Shown: positions 1-6,660 of the stretch, piece after piece | Layout of the letters: the number at the start of each line of letters is the position of its first letter | Position numbering within the stretch: position 1 is the first letter of the stretch | NCBI GenBank assembly: GCA_964614855.1 | Contig: CAZTMX010000131.1 | Location: forward strand, 1-7,815 | Direction: 5' to 3' | DNA length: 7,815 bases | Source: CAWJHE01 sp964614855 | Lineage (GTDB): Bacteria; Chloroflexota; Anaerolineae; Anaerolineales; UBA4823 | Notes under the pieces: generated by a model | What the model saw: only the letters and a program-made list of their open reading frames with translations | What the model was told of the DNA's origin: nothing | Databases searched by the model: none | Made by a program: the position numbers and the translations under genes

Positions 1-604
1 TCATGCGCTGCAGATGGATCGCCGGGTCGATGTACTGCACCTTGATATCGGCTGGCAAATTCAACGTGATGGGAGCGTAGTTTAGGATCGCTTTTACGCC
101 TGCTTCGACCAACTGTTCGGCTACCTTTTGTGCATTCGCTGCTGGTACGGAGATCATGGCGACCTTAATTCCTGCAGCCTTGATCGCTGTCACCATATGC
201 TCACTGGATTGCACCTGCAGGCCGTCGAAGCTCATTTTTTGTTTGACCGGGTCTTCATCAAAGATCATAGACACACGGAACCCTCGGTTGGCAAATCCCT
301 TGTAACGCGAGACGGCGGAGCCAATATCTCCGGCGCCGATGACGGCAATTTCCCACTCATGATCGAGATGCAAGATCTGACTGATTTGTCTGGTAAGGAA
401 CTCGATCTGGTACCCCGTTCCCTGTTTGCCAAATTCGCCAAATTGGGACAGATCTTTGCGAATTTGAGCCGCAGAGATGCCGAGATGCTCACCAAGCTCT
501 TGAGATGAAGTGACCTGGCGTCCATCTGCATGCATTTGCTGCAGTGCTCGCAAATAGAGCGGCAAGCGGCCAACCACGATATCCGGTATATTTTTCTTTG
601 TCAT
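1..604 (-). CDS. rex: Redox-sensing transcriptional repressor Rex (C-terminus cut by window edge)
   Basis: Rex represses fermentation and respiration genes when NADH is low and leaves DNA when NADH/NAD+ rises. The frame is open from an ATG at 604-602 to the window edge, giving 201 residues. Full Rex proteins have about 210-215, so only the last 10 or so are missing. Residues 1-80 are the winged-helix DNA-binding domain; the family signature SAAQIRKDLSQFGEFGKQGTGY sits near 44-65. Residues 85-201 are a Rossmann domain with the dinucleotide loop GAGDIG (90-95) and an acidic FDEDP segment (115-119) after the second strand, as in NADH-sensing members. The visible end (YIDPAIHLQRM) matches the usual approach to the C-terminus. 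The start is supported by a strong Shine-Dalgarno, AAGGAGGAG at 616-608, with good spacing. It is transcribed divergently from obgE, and a Rex box lies 45 bp upstream, so autoregulation is likely (inference). Confidence 0.96.
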   Translation of the reverse strand, partial: MTKKNIPDIVVGRLPLYLRALQQMHADGRQVTSSQELGEHLGISAAQIRKDLSQFGEFGKQGTGYQIEFLTRQISQILHLDHEWEIAVIGAGDIGSAVSRYKGFANRGFRVSMIFDEDPVKQKMSFDGLQVQSSEHMVTAIKAAGIKVAMISVPAANAQKVAEQLVEAGVKAILNYAPITLNLPADIKVQYIDPAIHLQRM

Positions 605-648
605 TGGCTCCTCCTTGAAGTTTACTTATTTAACCACAAAATATCTAA

Positions 649-666
649 TTGTGCAATTGCCCACAA
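649..666. promoter_or_regulatory. Rex operator (Rex box) in the rex-obgE intergenic region
   Basis: The sequence TTGTGCAATTGCCCACAA fits the known Rex consensus TTGTG-N8-CACAA with perfect half-sites and the right 18-bp length. It is 45 bp upstream of the rex start and about 43 bp upstream of the obgE -10 element. Further half-sites lie close by (CACAA at 635-639 and 673-677), so more than one dimer might bind. On the minus strand the box lies between a possible -35 (TTGTGA, 677-672) and a weak -10 (CACAAT, 653-648) with an 18-bp spacer, so Rex bound there should block its own transcription. The motif is seen directly; binding and autoregulation are inferred. Confidence 0.72.
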
Positions 667-705
667 TAAGTTCACAAGTATTGAACAAACCGGATTCGCG
701 CGCGA

Positions 706-714
706 TGGTATAAT
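706..714 (+). promoter_or_regulatory. Extended -10 promoter of obgE, probably giving a leaderless mRNA
   Basis: TGGTATAAT combines a TGn extension with a perfect TATAAT hexamer (709-714). No good -35 is found at 16-18 bp; the nearest, TTGAAC at 681-686, has a 22-bp spacer. Transcription normally begins about 6-8 bases after the -10, which is at or next to the A of the obgE ATG (721). No Shine-Dalgarno precedes that ATG, which fits a leaderless transcript. Confidence 0.6.
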
Positions 715-720
715 CAGCCC

Positions 721-2007
721 ATGTTTATCGATCAAGCAAAAATCTATATTAAAAGTGGTACAGGCGGAGATGGTGTAGTCCATTTCCGCCGAGAAAAATA
801 TGTACCCCGCGGCGGCCCAGATGGCGGCGACGGGGGTAGAGGCGGCGATGTGATCATGCAGGTTGTTTCGACCATGAACACGCTGTCTGCGTTTCGCTAT
901 AGCCCGCGCTTTGTGGCGAAAAACGGTGCAAATGGTTCAAAGCAGAATATGACCGGACGCTCGGCAGAAAACCTGGTGATCCAGGTGCCGCCGGGCACGG
1001 TTGTATATGATGACGACAGCGGTGATATCCTGGGTGACCTGGTAGAAAACGGTCAGACGCTGGTGGTGGCGGCGGGCGGCAGGGGCGGACGCGGCAACGC
1101 CCGCTTTGCCAATTCAGTTAACCAGGTGCCAAAGTTGGCGGAGCGCGGCGAGCCCGGCAAGGAGCTCAACCTGCGTCTGGAACTCAAACTGATCGCTGAT
1201 ATCGGGATTGTAGGTGTACCTAATGCAGGTAAATCCACCCTGCTGTCTGTGGTCACAAACGCCAAACCGAAGATCGCGCCGTATCCATTTACCACGATCG
1301 AACCCAACCTGGGTGTCGCCATGCTGGACGATGATAACAGCCTGATCCTGGCAGATATTCCCGGGTTGATCGAAGGGGCGCACATGGGTATTGGGCTGGG
1401 ACATGATTTTCTGCGCCATATCCAACGTACCCGCGTATTGATCCACCTGTTGGATGGGATGGCGGATGATCCTGTGTCCGATTTTTCCCAAATAAACACC
1501 GAGTTGGCTTTGTTTGACCCCCAGCTGGCACAAAAACCTCAGGTGGTGGTTTTCACCAAAATGGATCTGCCGGATGTGCAGGAACGCTGGGAGGGCATTT
1601 CGGCTGATCTCAAGAAGTACTTGAAGCGCGAGAAAAACCTCAATATCCCCCAATCGCCCATGGCCATCTCAGCTGTCGCCGGCACCAATGTGCGTGAGTT
1701 GTTATACCGCGCAGCTGAGCTGCTTAAGACCGCCCCCGAATCCGAAAAAGTCACTGAAACGCCGGTGTACCGGGTGGAAACCGATCCAAATGAATTTACC
1801 ATTGAGCAAACCGACGCAGGTTGGGTGGTGCACGGGCAGGCAATCGAAAGAGCAGCGGAAATGACCTACTGGGAGCATTTCCAGTCGGTGCGCCGCTTCC
1901 AGCGCATCCTGGAGACCCTGGGGATCGATGCTGCCTTGCGCAAAGCCGGTGTACAGGAAGGCGATACGGTGATCGTCAGCGGGTATGAGCTGGAGTGGCA
2001 GGATTAA
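721..2007 (+). CDS. obgE: Obg-family GTPase ObgE/CgtA
   Basis: Essential GTPase that binds the 50S ribosomal subunit, with roles in ribosome maturation and stringent or growth control. The 428 residues give the full three-domain layout. The glycine-rich Obg fold spans 1-158 and starts with the family-typical MFIDQAKIYIKSG. The G domain spans about 159-330, with G1 GVPNAGKST (165-173), switch I around YPFTTIEPN (188-196), G3 DIPGLIEGA (212-220), G4 TKMD (279-282) and G5 ISA (316-318). A C-terminal OCT domain spans about 348-428 and ends in YELEW. G4 has Thr where Asn is more common, a tolerated variant. The start at 721 is fixed by alignment to the conserved N-terminus although there is no ribosome binding site; see the promoter immediately upstream. 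nadD follows after 24 bp, a common pairing in bacteria. Confidence 0.98.
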   Translation: MFIDQAKIYIKSGTGGDGVVHFRREKYVPRGGPDGGDGGRGGDVIMQVVSTMNTLSAFRYSPRFVAKNGANGSKQNMTGRSAENLVIQVPPGTVVYDDDSGDILGDLVENGQTLVVAAGGRGGRGNARFANSVNQVPKLAERGEPGKELNLRLELKLIADIGIVGVPNAGKSTLLSVVTNAKPKIAPYPFTTIEPNLGVAMLDDDNSLILADIPGLIEGAHMGIGLGHDFLRHIQRTRVLIHLLDGMADDPVSDFSQINTELALFDPQLAQKPQVVVFTKMDLPDVQERWEGISADLKKYLKREKNLNIPQSPMAISAVAGTNVRELLYRAAELLKTAPESEKVTETPVYRVETDPNEFTIEQTDAGWVVHGQAIERAAEMTYWEHFQSVRRFQRILETLGIDAALRKAGVQEGDTVIVSGYELEWQD

Positions 2008-2031
2008 GAGACCAGCTCCACAGGGTTATTC

Positions 2032-2631
2032 ATGCACAGACTGGGCATTTTTGGCGGCACGTTTGATCCGCCGCATATCGGACACCTGATCCTGGCTGCA
2101 GAAGCCCTGGACCAATTGTCGCTGGATAAAATCCTTTGGGTATTGACGCCCTACCCGCCTCACAAGGGAGATCGCGAGATCACTCCCTGGCAGCAGCGGC
2201 TGTCGCTGCTGGGGGCAGCGCTGGCTGGCGAGCCGCGCTTTGAGAGTTGCAGAGTGGATATCGACCGGAAGCCGCCGCATTTTGCAGCAGATACGGTAGC
2301 CTTGCTTCGAAAGGCTCACCCGAACGCTCAGCTGATTTACCTGATGGGCGGAGATTCGCTGTTGGATTTGCCGGCGTGGAAGCGCCCGCAGGATTTTGTC
2401 ACGGTTTGCGATGAGATCGGTGTCATGCTGCGTCCCGGTAGGGAGGTTGATCTGCAAGCGCTGGAACAAGCGCTGCCGGGATTGGGAGATAAGCTGCGCT
2501 TTATCCACGCCCCGCTGTTAGAGATTTCCTCTTCAAAACTGCGAGAGAAAATTGCTCAAGGACGAGCTTACCGCTATTTCCTACCCCATGCTGTATACGA
2601 GCAAATCCAGCAAGAGAAGCTGTATCTTTAG
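2032..2631 (+). CDS. nadD: Nicotinate-nucleotide adenylyltransferase NadD
   Basis: Transfers AMP from ATP to nicotinic acid mononucleotide, giving deamido-NAD+, the penultimate step of NAD synthesis in the cytoplasm. The 199-residue length is normal. The N-terminus carries the nucleotidyltransferase signature GIFGGTFDPPHIGH (5-18), whose HxGH-type motif binds ATP phosphates. The central GGDSLLDLPAWKRP and the C-terminal ISSSKLREKI (second family motif) are both intact. Only a weak ribosome binding site (CAGGG near 2021) precedes the ATG, 24 bp after the obgE stop, so it is probably co-transcribed with obgE. It is notable beside rex: Rex senses NADH/NAD+, while NadD supplies the NAD pool. The rsfS gene often found after nadD is absent here. 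Confidence 0.96.
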   Translation: MHRLGIFGGTFDPPHIGHLILAAEALDQLSLDKILWVLTPYPPHKGDREITPWQQRLSLLGAALAGEPRFESCRVDIDRKPPHFAADTVALLRKAHPNAQLIYLMGGDSLLDLPAWKRPQDFVTVCDEIGVMLRPGREVDLQALEQALPGLGDKLRFIHAPLLEISSSKLREKIAQGRAYRYFLPHAVYEQIQQEKLYL

Positions 2632-2637
2632 ACTGCC

Positions 2638-4983
2638 TCAGTTGTCTGCGGATATTTCAATTTCCACCAGGATATCCCCTTGCGCCCTGCAGCTCAACAC
2701 TGTCATAGGAAATGGCAGGAAATGGCCGGCAGTTTGTTCACGGTTTGGGTTTTCCACGGCAGACATCCATTGTTTCGATTCCAGAAATGAAGCTGTGCTG
2801 GGTAGGCAGGAGCTGGCGATCTGCACCTGAAGGGCGTTTGAGAGGATGCCCCTCCAAACCAATCCATCCCGCTGGCTGTTGTAATGATCCGCCCAGCCGC
2901 TCTGAAAGCGCAGGATGGGAATGGAGAAGGTAATTGTTTGGCTCTCTGGGGGAATGTGCAAGAAAATATATACGCCGTTTGAGTTAAGCTGATATTTGAT
3001 TTTTATGCCATCGGGGGAAGAAAAGTGGATGCTCTGTGCGCCAAAACTTGGTAAAAGATCCAGCTCGGGGTTTGTGAAGGCGCCGGTGATCACCGCCGGG
3101 TCTGCTGCTGCGCCGCGGCTCAAATCCCAGGTCTCTGGCTGGCTAAGACCGCTGATCAACTGAGAAGATGGCCCGATGATTTGGTGTATCGCCGGTGCAC
3201 CTTTTTGCTTGTCTTTCAACAAGGCAAACAGGTAACTCATTTCGCCCGAAGGCAGTTCAAAGACCGCCAGGATATCGTTGGTAGACACAACGCATTCCAG
3301 CGCACCATCCCGGTCGATATCCTGCTCACAGCTTTGCGTGGGTTGAGGGTTTTCCGCCCAGTAAGAGGCGTAGAGCAGCGACCAGATATTGCCCTGGGTT
3401 TTTGCCCGCAACAAATTGAGATCTGCTGCCTGTGGGTAGACCGGGGCTGAAAGCGCCAGGGCTGCCTGGCGTGCAGCCTCACCCAGCGGGTTATCCGGCG
3501 CTTGCTGCAGCGCGCTCAGCAATTCAACCGGGAGCAGTGTGTGTTGCGGGATTTGGGCATTAGCAGCAGGTTGAGGGGCTGTCAGGGTTGTGTCCGTGTT
3601 CAAGGCGTCGCTGGTTATATTTAGTTCGCCCATTTCTTGTCTCGCCGATAATCCATGCAGCGAGAGCAGCTCCGGTTCCCCCAAGAAGCGCACCCAGGGA
3701 TGTGCGCGCAGATACCGCAGGGTGGCCCGGGCAGCTTGCGGATCACCCCAGCTGCTGGCAGGCAGCTCCCCGCCCAGGATCAGGAGTTCGGTGTGTTCAT
3801 GTGTCTGCGCGTCTACCGCTGCGGCAACCAGCGCTTTGCGAAATTCTTCTGTTGGACCTTGCGCGCTGGCTTGTTGGGGTGTTCCCCCCCTGGGAATTTG
3901 CAGGATGGTGCTATTTTGCCAGCGCACAGGCGTCGTGGTTTGCACAGGATGCGTTATCTCGGGCTGCGGATGCGCAGCCAGGAAGATCACCCGAGAGGAT
4001 GTGCGATGGGGGAGAACGCCAGAAGGGATGAATTCCATAGCATCGACTGAAAAATTAAAACCCGCGGTTGCTTCTGCAGAAATCTCACTGAGCAGATCAC
4101 TCCAGCCACCTTCAGGTCCTACTTCTTGATCCAGGGGGGCAGGCGCGTAGCGCGGTAAGATCAGCAAACCTTGATTTTGCAACAATTGGATCTGTTCGAT
4201 CCCGCCCAGGTAATCCAGCGCAGAGAGGGAAAAAGGGTTGTACATATCTAGCAGAACAAGCGGGACCTTCTGCGAAGCTGCTGTGCGCAGCAGGTTTGCC
4301 AGCCCGTGACGCCCGCCCGAGGGACCGGTATGAGCGCCGTCCCAGCGTCTGAGCGCTAAGGCTGGGGTATAAGCTGGATAGGCCTGGGAGAAGGCCATCA
4401 ACACTTGTGCTGGCTCAGGCGGCAGGCTGCCCGAGCGGGTGACTGGCAGTGAATCGACCACGGTTTTTCCCCCAGGTGAGGTGATCCAGGCCTGCACACG
4501 CCAGTTTTGGAGGCTAGTGGGCAGTGTACTGCGGGAAAATCCGAGGGTGAGCGTATCGAGGAATGCATCTCGAAACACTTGAACCCGTGCGGCGGGTTTC
4601 GACTGCATTTGCGAACCAAGTACCTGGATCTCGCCTGAAGCCGGTAGGATCAACAGTGTTTCCCAGGCGAAGGATGGGACGGCGTCGATGGGGAGTGCAG
4701 AGTTTCCACCTGCGATTGCGTCAAAAGCCAGGTAGAGATCATAATCCGCCACCTGCGGGTGATCAAAGAAGTCCAGGCGGATTTGAATATCCCGGCTGTC
4801 TTGGCGGGTATAAAGCGCAACTATGTCTGGGGTATCGCTGTTTTGGCTGATCTCGTGGAAATCGTCAATCTTGCGCAGGTCTGAATATGCCCACTCCGAA
4901 AATGGCGGATTGACGGCTTGAGCAGTGCAGCCAGACAAGAAAGCCAGCAGGGGGAGGATGAAAAGGAAGGAACGGAAATTCAT
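2638..4983 (-). CDS. Large secreted lipoprotein of unknown function, possibly carbohydrate-related
   Basis: A 781-residue protein that I cannot assign to a named function. The N-terminus MNFRSFLFILPLLAFLSGC is a clear type II signal peptide with lipobox LSGC, so Cys19 should be lipidated and the protein anchored outside the membrane. This fixes the ATG at 4983-4981. An in-frame TTG at 5025 would put 14 extra polar residues ahead of the signal peptide and is less likely. Residues 40-185 look beta-rich. A central region includes RWDGAHTGPSGGRHGL (213-228), a strand-like VPLVLLDMYNP (240-250) and GGELPASSWGD near 404-414. This style recalls GH57 or polysaccharide-deacetylase-type barrels, from memory and without a search. 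DIDRDG at 555-560, followed by Glu563, resembles a calcium-binding DxDxDG loop, and the C-terminus again looks beta-rich. No Shine-Dalgarno is obvious. It converges on nadD with a 6-bp gap. Confidence 0.85.
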   Translation of the reverse strand: MNFRSFLFILPLLAFLSGCTAQAVNPPFSEWAYSDLRKIDDFHEISQNSDTPDIVALYTRQDSRDIQIRLDFFDHPQVADYDLYLAFDAIAGGNSALPIDAVPSFAWETLLILPASGEIQVLGSQMQSKPAARVQVFRDAFLDTLTLGFSRSTLPTSLQNWRVQAWITSPGGKTVVDSLPVTRSGSLPPEPAQVLMAFSQAYPAYTPALALRRWDGAHTGPSGGRHGLANLLRTAASQKVPLVLLDMYNPFSLSALDYLGGIEQIQLLQNQGLLILPRYAPAPLDQEVGPEGGWSDLLSEISAEATAGFNFSVDAMEFIPSGVLPHRTSSRVIFLAAHPQPEITHPVQTTTPVRWQNSTILQIPRGGTPQQASAQGPTEEFRKALVAAAVDAQTHEHTELLILGGELPASSWGDPQAARATLRYLRAHPWVRFLGEPELLSLHGLSARQEMGELNITSDALNTDTTLTAPQPAANAQIPQHTLLPVELLSALQQAPDNPLGEAARQAALALSAPVYPQAADLNLLRAKTQGNIWSLLYASYWAENPQPTQSCEQDIDRDGALECVVSTNDILAVFELPSGEMSYLFALLKDKQKGAPAIHQIIGPSSQLISGLSQPETWDLSRGAAADPAVITGAFTNPELDLLPSFGAQSIHFSSPDGIKIKYQLNSNGVYIFLHIPPESQTITFSIPILRFQSGWADHYNSQRDGLVWRGILSNALQVQIASSCLPSTASFLESKQWMSAVENPNREQTAGHFLPFPMTVLSCRAQGDILVEIEISADN

Positions 4984-5060
4984 GTCTTTATGCCAGGATT
5001 GGCGCCAGACTAAGCTTAGGAACAAAGCAACCGAGGCTGGGAAGGGTCACAGTAAGCGAA

Positions 5061-5088
5061 AGTATATCATAGGAGAAACTGCTGCTAA
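5061..5088 (-). promoter_or_regulatory. Probable promoter of the lipoprotein gene
   Basis: Read on the minus strand, TTAGCA (5088-5083) is followed after 16 bp by TATACT (5066-5061), which is preceded by TGA and so forms an extended -10. Transcription would start near 5054 and leave a leader of about 70 bases before the ATG at 4983. Seen by motif only. Confidence 0.45.
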
Positions 5089-5152
5089 TTTATTTTTATT
5101 CGACCATAAGATTTGTGTTGGCGGCAAACAACTAGAGATATAGTTGATATTC

Positions 5153-5181
5153 TTGCATTACACACCAATATGTACTATAAT
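5153..5181 (+). promoter_or_regulatory. Probable sigma70-type promoter of the XRE-cupin operon
   Basis: A perfect TATAAT at 5176-5181 lies 17 bp after a weaker -35, TTGCAT at 5153-5158. Transcription would begin near 5188, about 100 bases before the regulator ATG at 5291. The surroundings are AT-rich, unlike the coding DNA on both sides. No other good promoter was recognised before any of the four following genes. Confidence 0.5.
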
Positions 5182-5186
5182 AATAG

Positions 5187-5220
5187 TTGCTCAAATTATG
5201 ATGTAGGTTAATTGAGCCAA
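5187..5220 (+). promoter_or_regulatory. Inverted repeat at the predicted transcription start, candidate operator
   Basis: TTGCTCAA (5187-5194) and TTGAGCCAA (5212-5220) are inverted copies differing by one bulged G, with 17 bases between them. They begin at the predicted start of the XRE-cupin transcript, a normal place for a repressor operator or a 5' leader hairpin. Two more symmetric sites follow in the same leader: TGGCCAGGCCA (5232-5242) and GAGATCTTATCTC (5253-5265). Autoregulation by the downstream regulator is inference. Confidence 0.35.
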
Positions 5221-5290
5221 TCGCAATACGCTGGCCAGGCCAACTGATCTGAGAGATCTTATCTCGATAATAATAGAAGGATTGAAAAAA

Positions 5291-6022
5291 ATGGCAGATT
5301 TTTCCAGCCAAAGTGGTTCTCAATCATACCCGAAACAACGTCGCCGTCGCGGGCGGCGGGATTTTCTGGAAGCCTTGCAGCAAAGCCAAAAAACAGAGCA
5401 TATTCCGTTGATCCAGGTGGGTGCGCGCTTGCGAGATATCCGGAATGACCATAATCTATCGATTCGCGATCTGGCCAGGAGGAGTGGGCTGAATGTCAAT
5501 ACGCTGAGCATGGTCGAAAATGGCAAAGCCTCGCCTAGCCTGGAGACACTACAGCAACTTGCTTTTGTTTTGGATGTCCCCATCACTGCATTTTTTGAAG
5601 ATGACAGGCCTGAACAAAAAATATCCCACTCAAAGTCCGGAGCCAGAGAAAAAATTGACTTTTCCCACGGGACATTGGAGGATTTGGGGGCAGGAATGCC
5701 AAGCCGCGGTGCTGAAACATTTCTTGTCACACTCAACCCACACTCCAACAGTGGTGAAAACCTGATCGTGCATACTGGCAGGGAGACCGTTTTTTGCCTG
5801 GAAGGTCTGTTAACCTACACTGTCGAAGATCAGAGTTTTGTCTTAGAACCTGGAGACAGCCTGACCTTCGAAGCGCATTTACCTCACTGTTGGCAAAACA
5901 CAGGCACTGTACCGGCGCGATCCCTGTTGGTGCTCTGCCCTTCTGATGATCAAGACCGGCCGACCGAACGGCATTTTTCACAGGACGTAGCGGCAAGCAA
6001 AATGGGAGATGGCGATGAGTGA
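5291..6022 (+). CDS. XRE-family transcriptional regulator with C-terminal cupin domain
   Basis: A 243-residue cytoplasmic regulator of the HTH-cupin type, in which the cupin senses a small ligand or metal and the HTH binds DNA. The N-terminus has a basic patch RRRRGRR (17-23). The XRE helix-turn-helix covers about 43-100, with the typical pattern GARLRDIR, LSIRDLARRSGLNVNTLSMVENGKASPSL written here in two parts, and LDVPITAFFED. The cupin covers about 140-218. Its first motif holds His161 and Glu165 and lacks the full HxH pair; its second holds PGDSLTF and His199. Metal binding is therefore possible but reduced. I chose the ATG at 5291 with AGAAGG at 5275-5280 as ribosome binding site; the in-frame TTG at 5282 is only one base from it. 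The gene overlaps the next by 8 bp and probably controls its own operon. The ligand is unknown. Confidence 0.9.
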   Translation: MADFSSQSGSQSYPKQRRRRGRRDFLEALQQSQKTEHIPLIQVGARLRDIRNDHNLSIRDLARRSGLNVNTLSMVENGKASPSLETLQQLAFVLDVPITAFFEDDRPEQKISHSKSGAREKIDFSHGTLEDLGAGMPSRGAETFLVTLNPHSNSGENLIVHTGRETVFCLEGLLTYTVEDQSFVLEPGDSLTFEAHLPHCWQNTGTVPARSLLVLCPSDDQDRPTERHFSQDVAASKMGDGDE

Positions 6023-6644
6023 AATCATGCGTAATTTGAACGGTTCTTTCAGTCGCCGTATTTACAGTTACCAGACTTTCAAGGAGCATGTCCACCGCAT
6101 TTTTGATCACATGGACGAGCTACGTCGTGCCTCGCGCGGCGGTCGTGTGAGCCATGCTTTTGCTGAGAAAATCATGCTGGTGGTCACTGCGGTAAATGGT
6201 TGCCGCTATTGCAGTTATGGCCACAGTCGTGCGGCATTGGCAGCCGGTGTGTCGGAGCAGGAGCTTCAAAATTTGTTGGCTTTAGACCTGGGTGTCTTCC
6301 CAGAGGATGAAGTGGTGGCATTAACCTTTGCCCAACACTATGCGGAAACTGAGGGGCAACCCGCTGCCGCTGCCACAGAGCGCTTGATTGGTTTCTATGG
6401 CGAGCAAACAGCTCACGATATCCTGGCCTATATTCGCATGATCACTTTTGGCAACTTGTTGGGCAATACCTGGGACGCATTGATCAGCCGGTTCGCTGGC
6501 AAACCAGCCGCTCAAAGCACCCTCAAGGATGAGTTATCCGTGCTGTTTGGCGTGGCATGGATGCCCGTTTATTGCCTGGTTGCAAGCAGATTCAGGCGCA
6601 AAGAACCAGGTATGCATCAACAATCCAATTTTATTGATTTTTGA
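6015..6644 (+). CDS. AhpD-like / carboxymuconolactone decarboxylase-family protein
   Basis: A 209-residue protein with the AhpD-type core NGCRYCSYGHSRAALAAG (61-78). Glu51, Cys63, Cys66 and His70 have the same spacing as the catalytic Glu118, Cys130, Cys133 and His137 of mycobacterial AhpD. The position of its His132 is Tyr65 here, so the proton relay is changed. Family members are thiol-disulfide oxidoreductases or peroxidase partners, or decarboxylases when the Cys pair is missing. The CxxC points to a thiol redox role, with the substrate unknown. The C-terminus has a hydrophobic stretch (about 174-191) followed by SRFRRK, possibly membrane-associating. The start at 6015 is preferred because GGGAG (6004-6008) sits 6 bases ahead; ATG at 6009 is too close to it. 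Its ATGAGTGA overlap with the regulator's stop suggests translational coupling. The ferredoxin follows after 16 bp. Confidence 0.87.
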   Translation: MSEIMRNLNGSFSRRIYSYQTFKEHVHRIFDHMDELRRASRGGRVSHAFAEKIMLVVTAVNGCRYCSYGHSRAALAAGVSEQELQNLLALDLGVFPEDEVVALTFAQHYAETEGQPAAAATERLIGFYGEQTAHDILAYIRMITFGNLLGNTWDALISRFAGKPAAQSTLKDELSVLFGVAWMPVYCLVASRFRRKEPGMHQQSNFIDF

Positions 6645-6660
6645 TGATGAGGAGCCAAAG

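Noticed and set aside
128..573. Open frames on the plus strand and in another minus frame inside the rex region
   Set aside because: They are shadows of rex, whose frame runs unbroken from 604 to the window edge and matches the family throughout.
1053..1802. Several minus-strand open frames of up to 179 codons inside obgE
   Set aside because: They lie opposite a fully conserved obgE; their translations show no recognisable domain and no ribosome binding site was seen.
3588..4129. Plus-strand open frames of up to 179 codons opposite the lipoprotein gene
   Set aside because: Composition is low in recognisable motifs (Arg/Pro/Cys-rich), three frames overlap each other, and the lipoprotein frame on the minus strand has a signal peptide and consistent protein-like sequence.
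4984..5025. Longer lipoprotein start at an in-frame TTG (5025)
   Set aside because: It would place a polar, charged segment ahead of a complete lipoprotein signal peptide and lacks a Shine-Dalgarno.
5113..5131. Possible second Rex box, TTGTGTTGGCGGCAAACAA
   Set aside because: The right half-site is AACAA rather than CACAA and the spacer is off by one, so it does not fit the consensus.
5132..5323. Minus-strand 63-codon open frame in the gap before the XRE-cupin gene
   Set aside because: It overlaps the promoter and start of the regulator, has no clear ribosome binding site and no recognisable sequence features.
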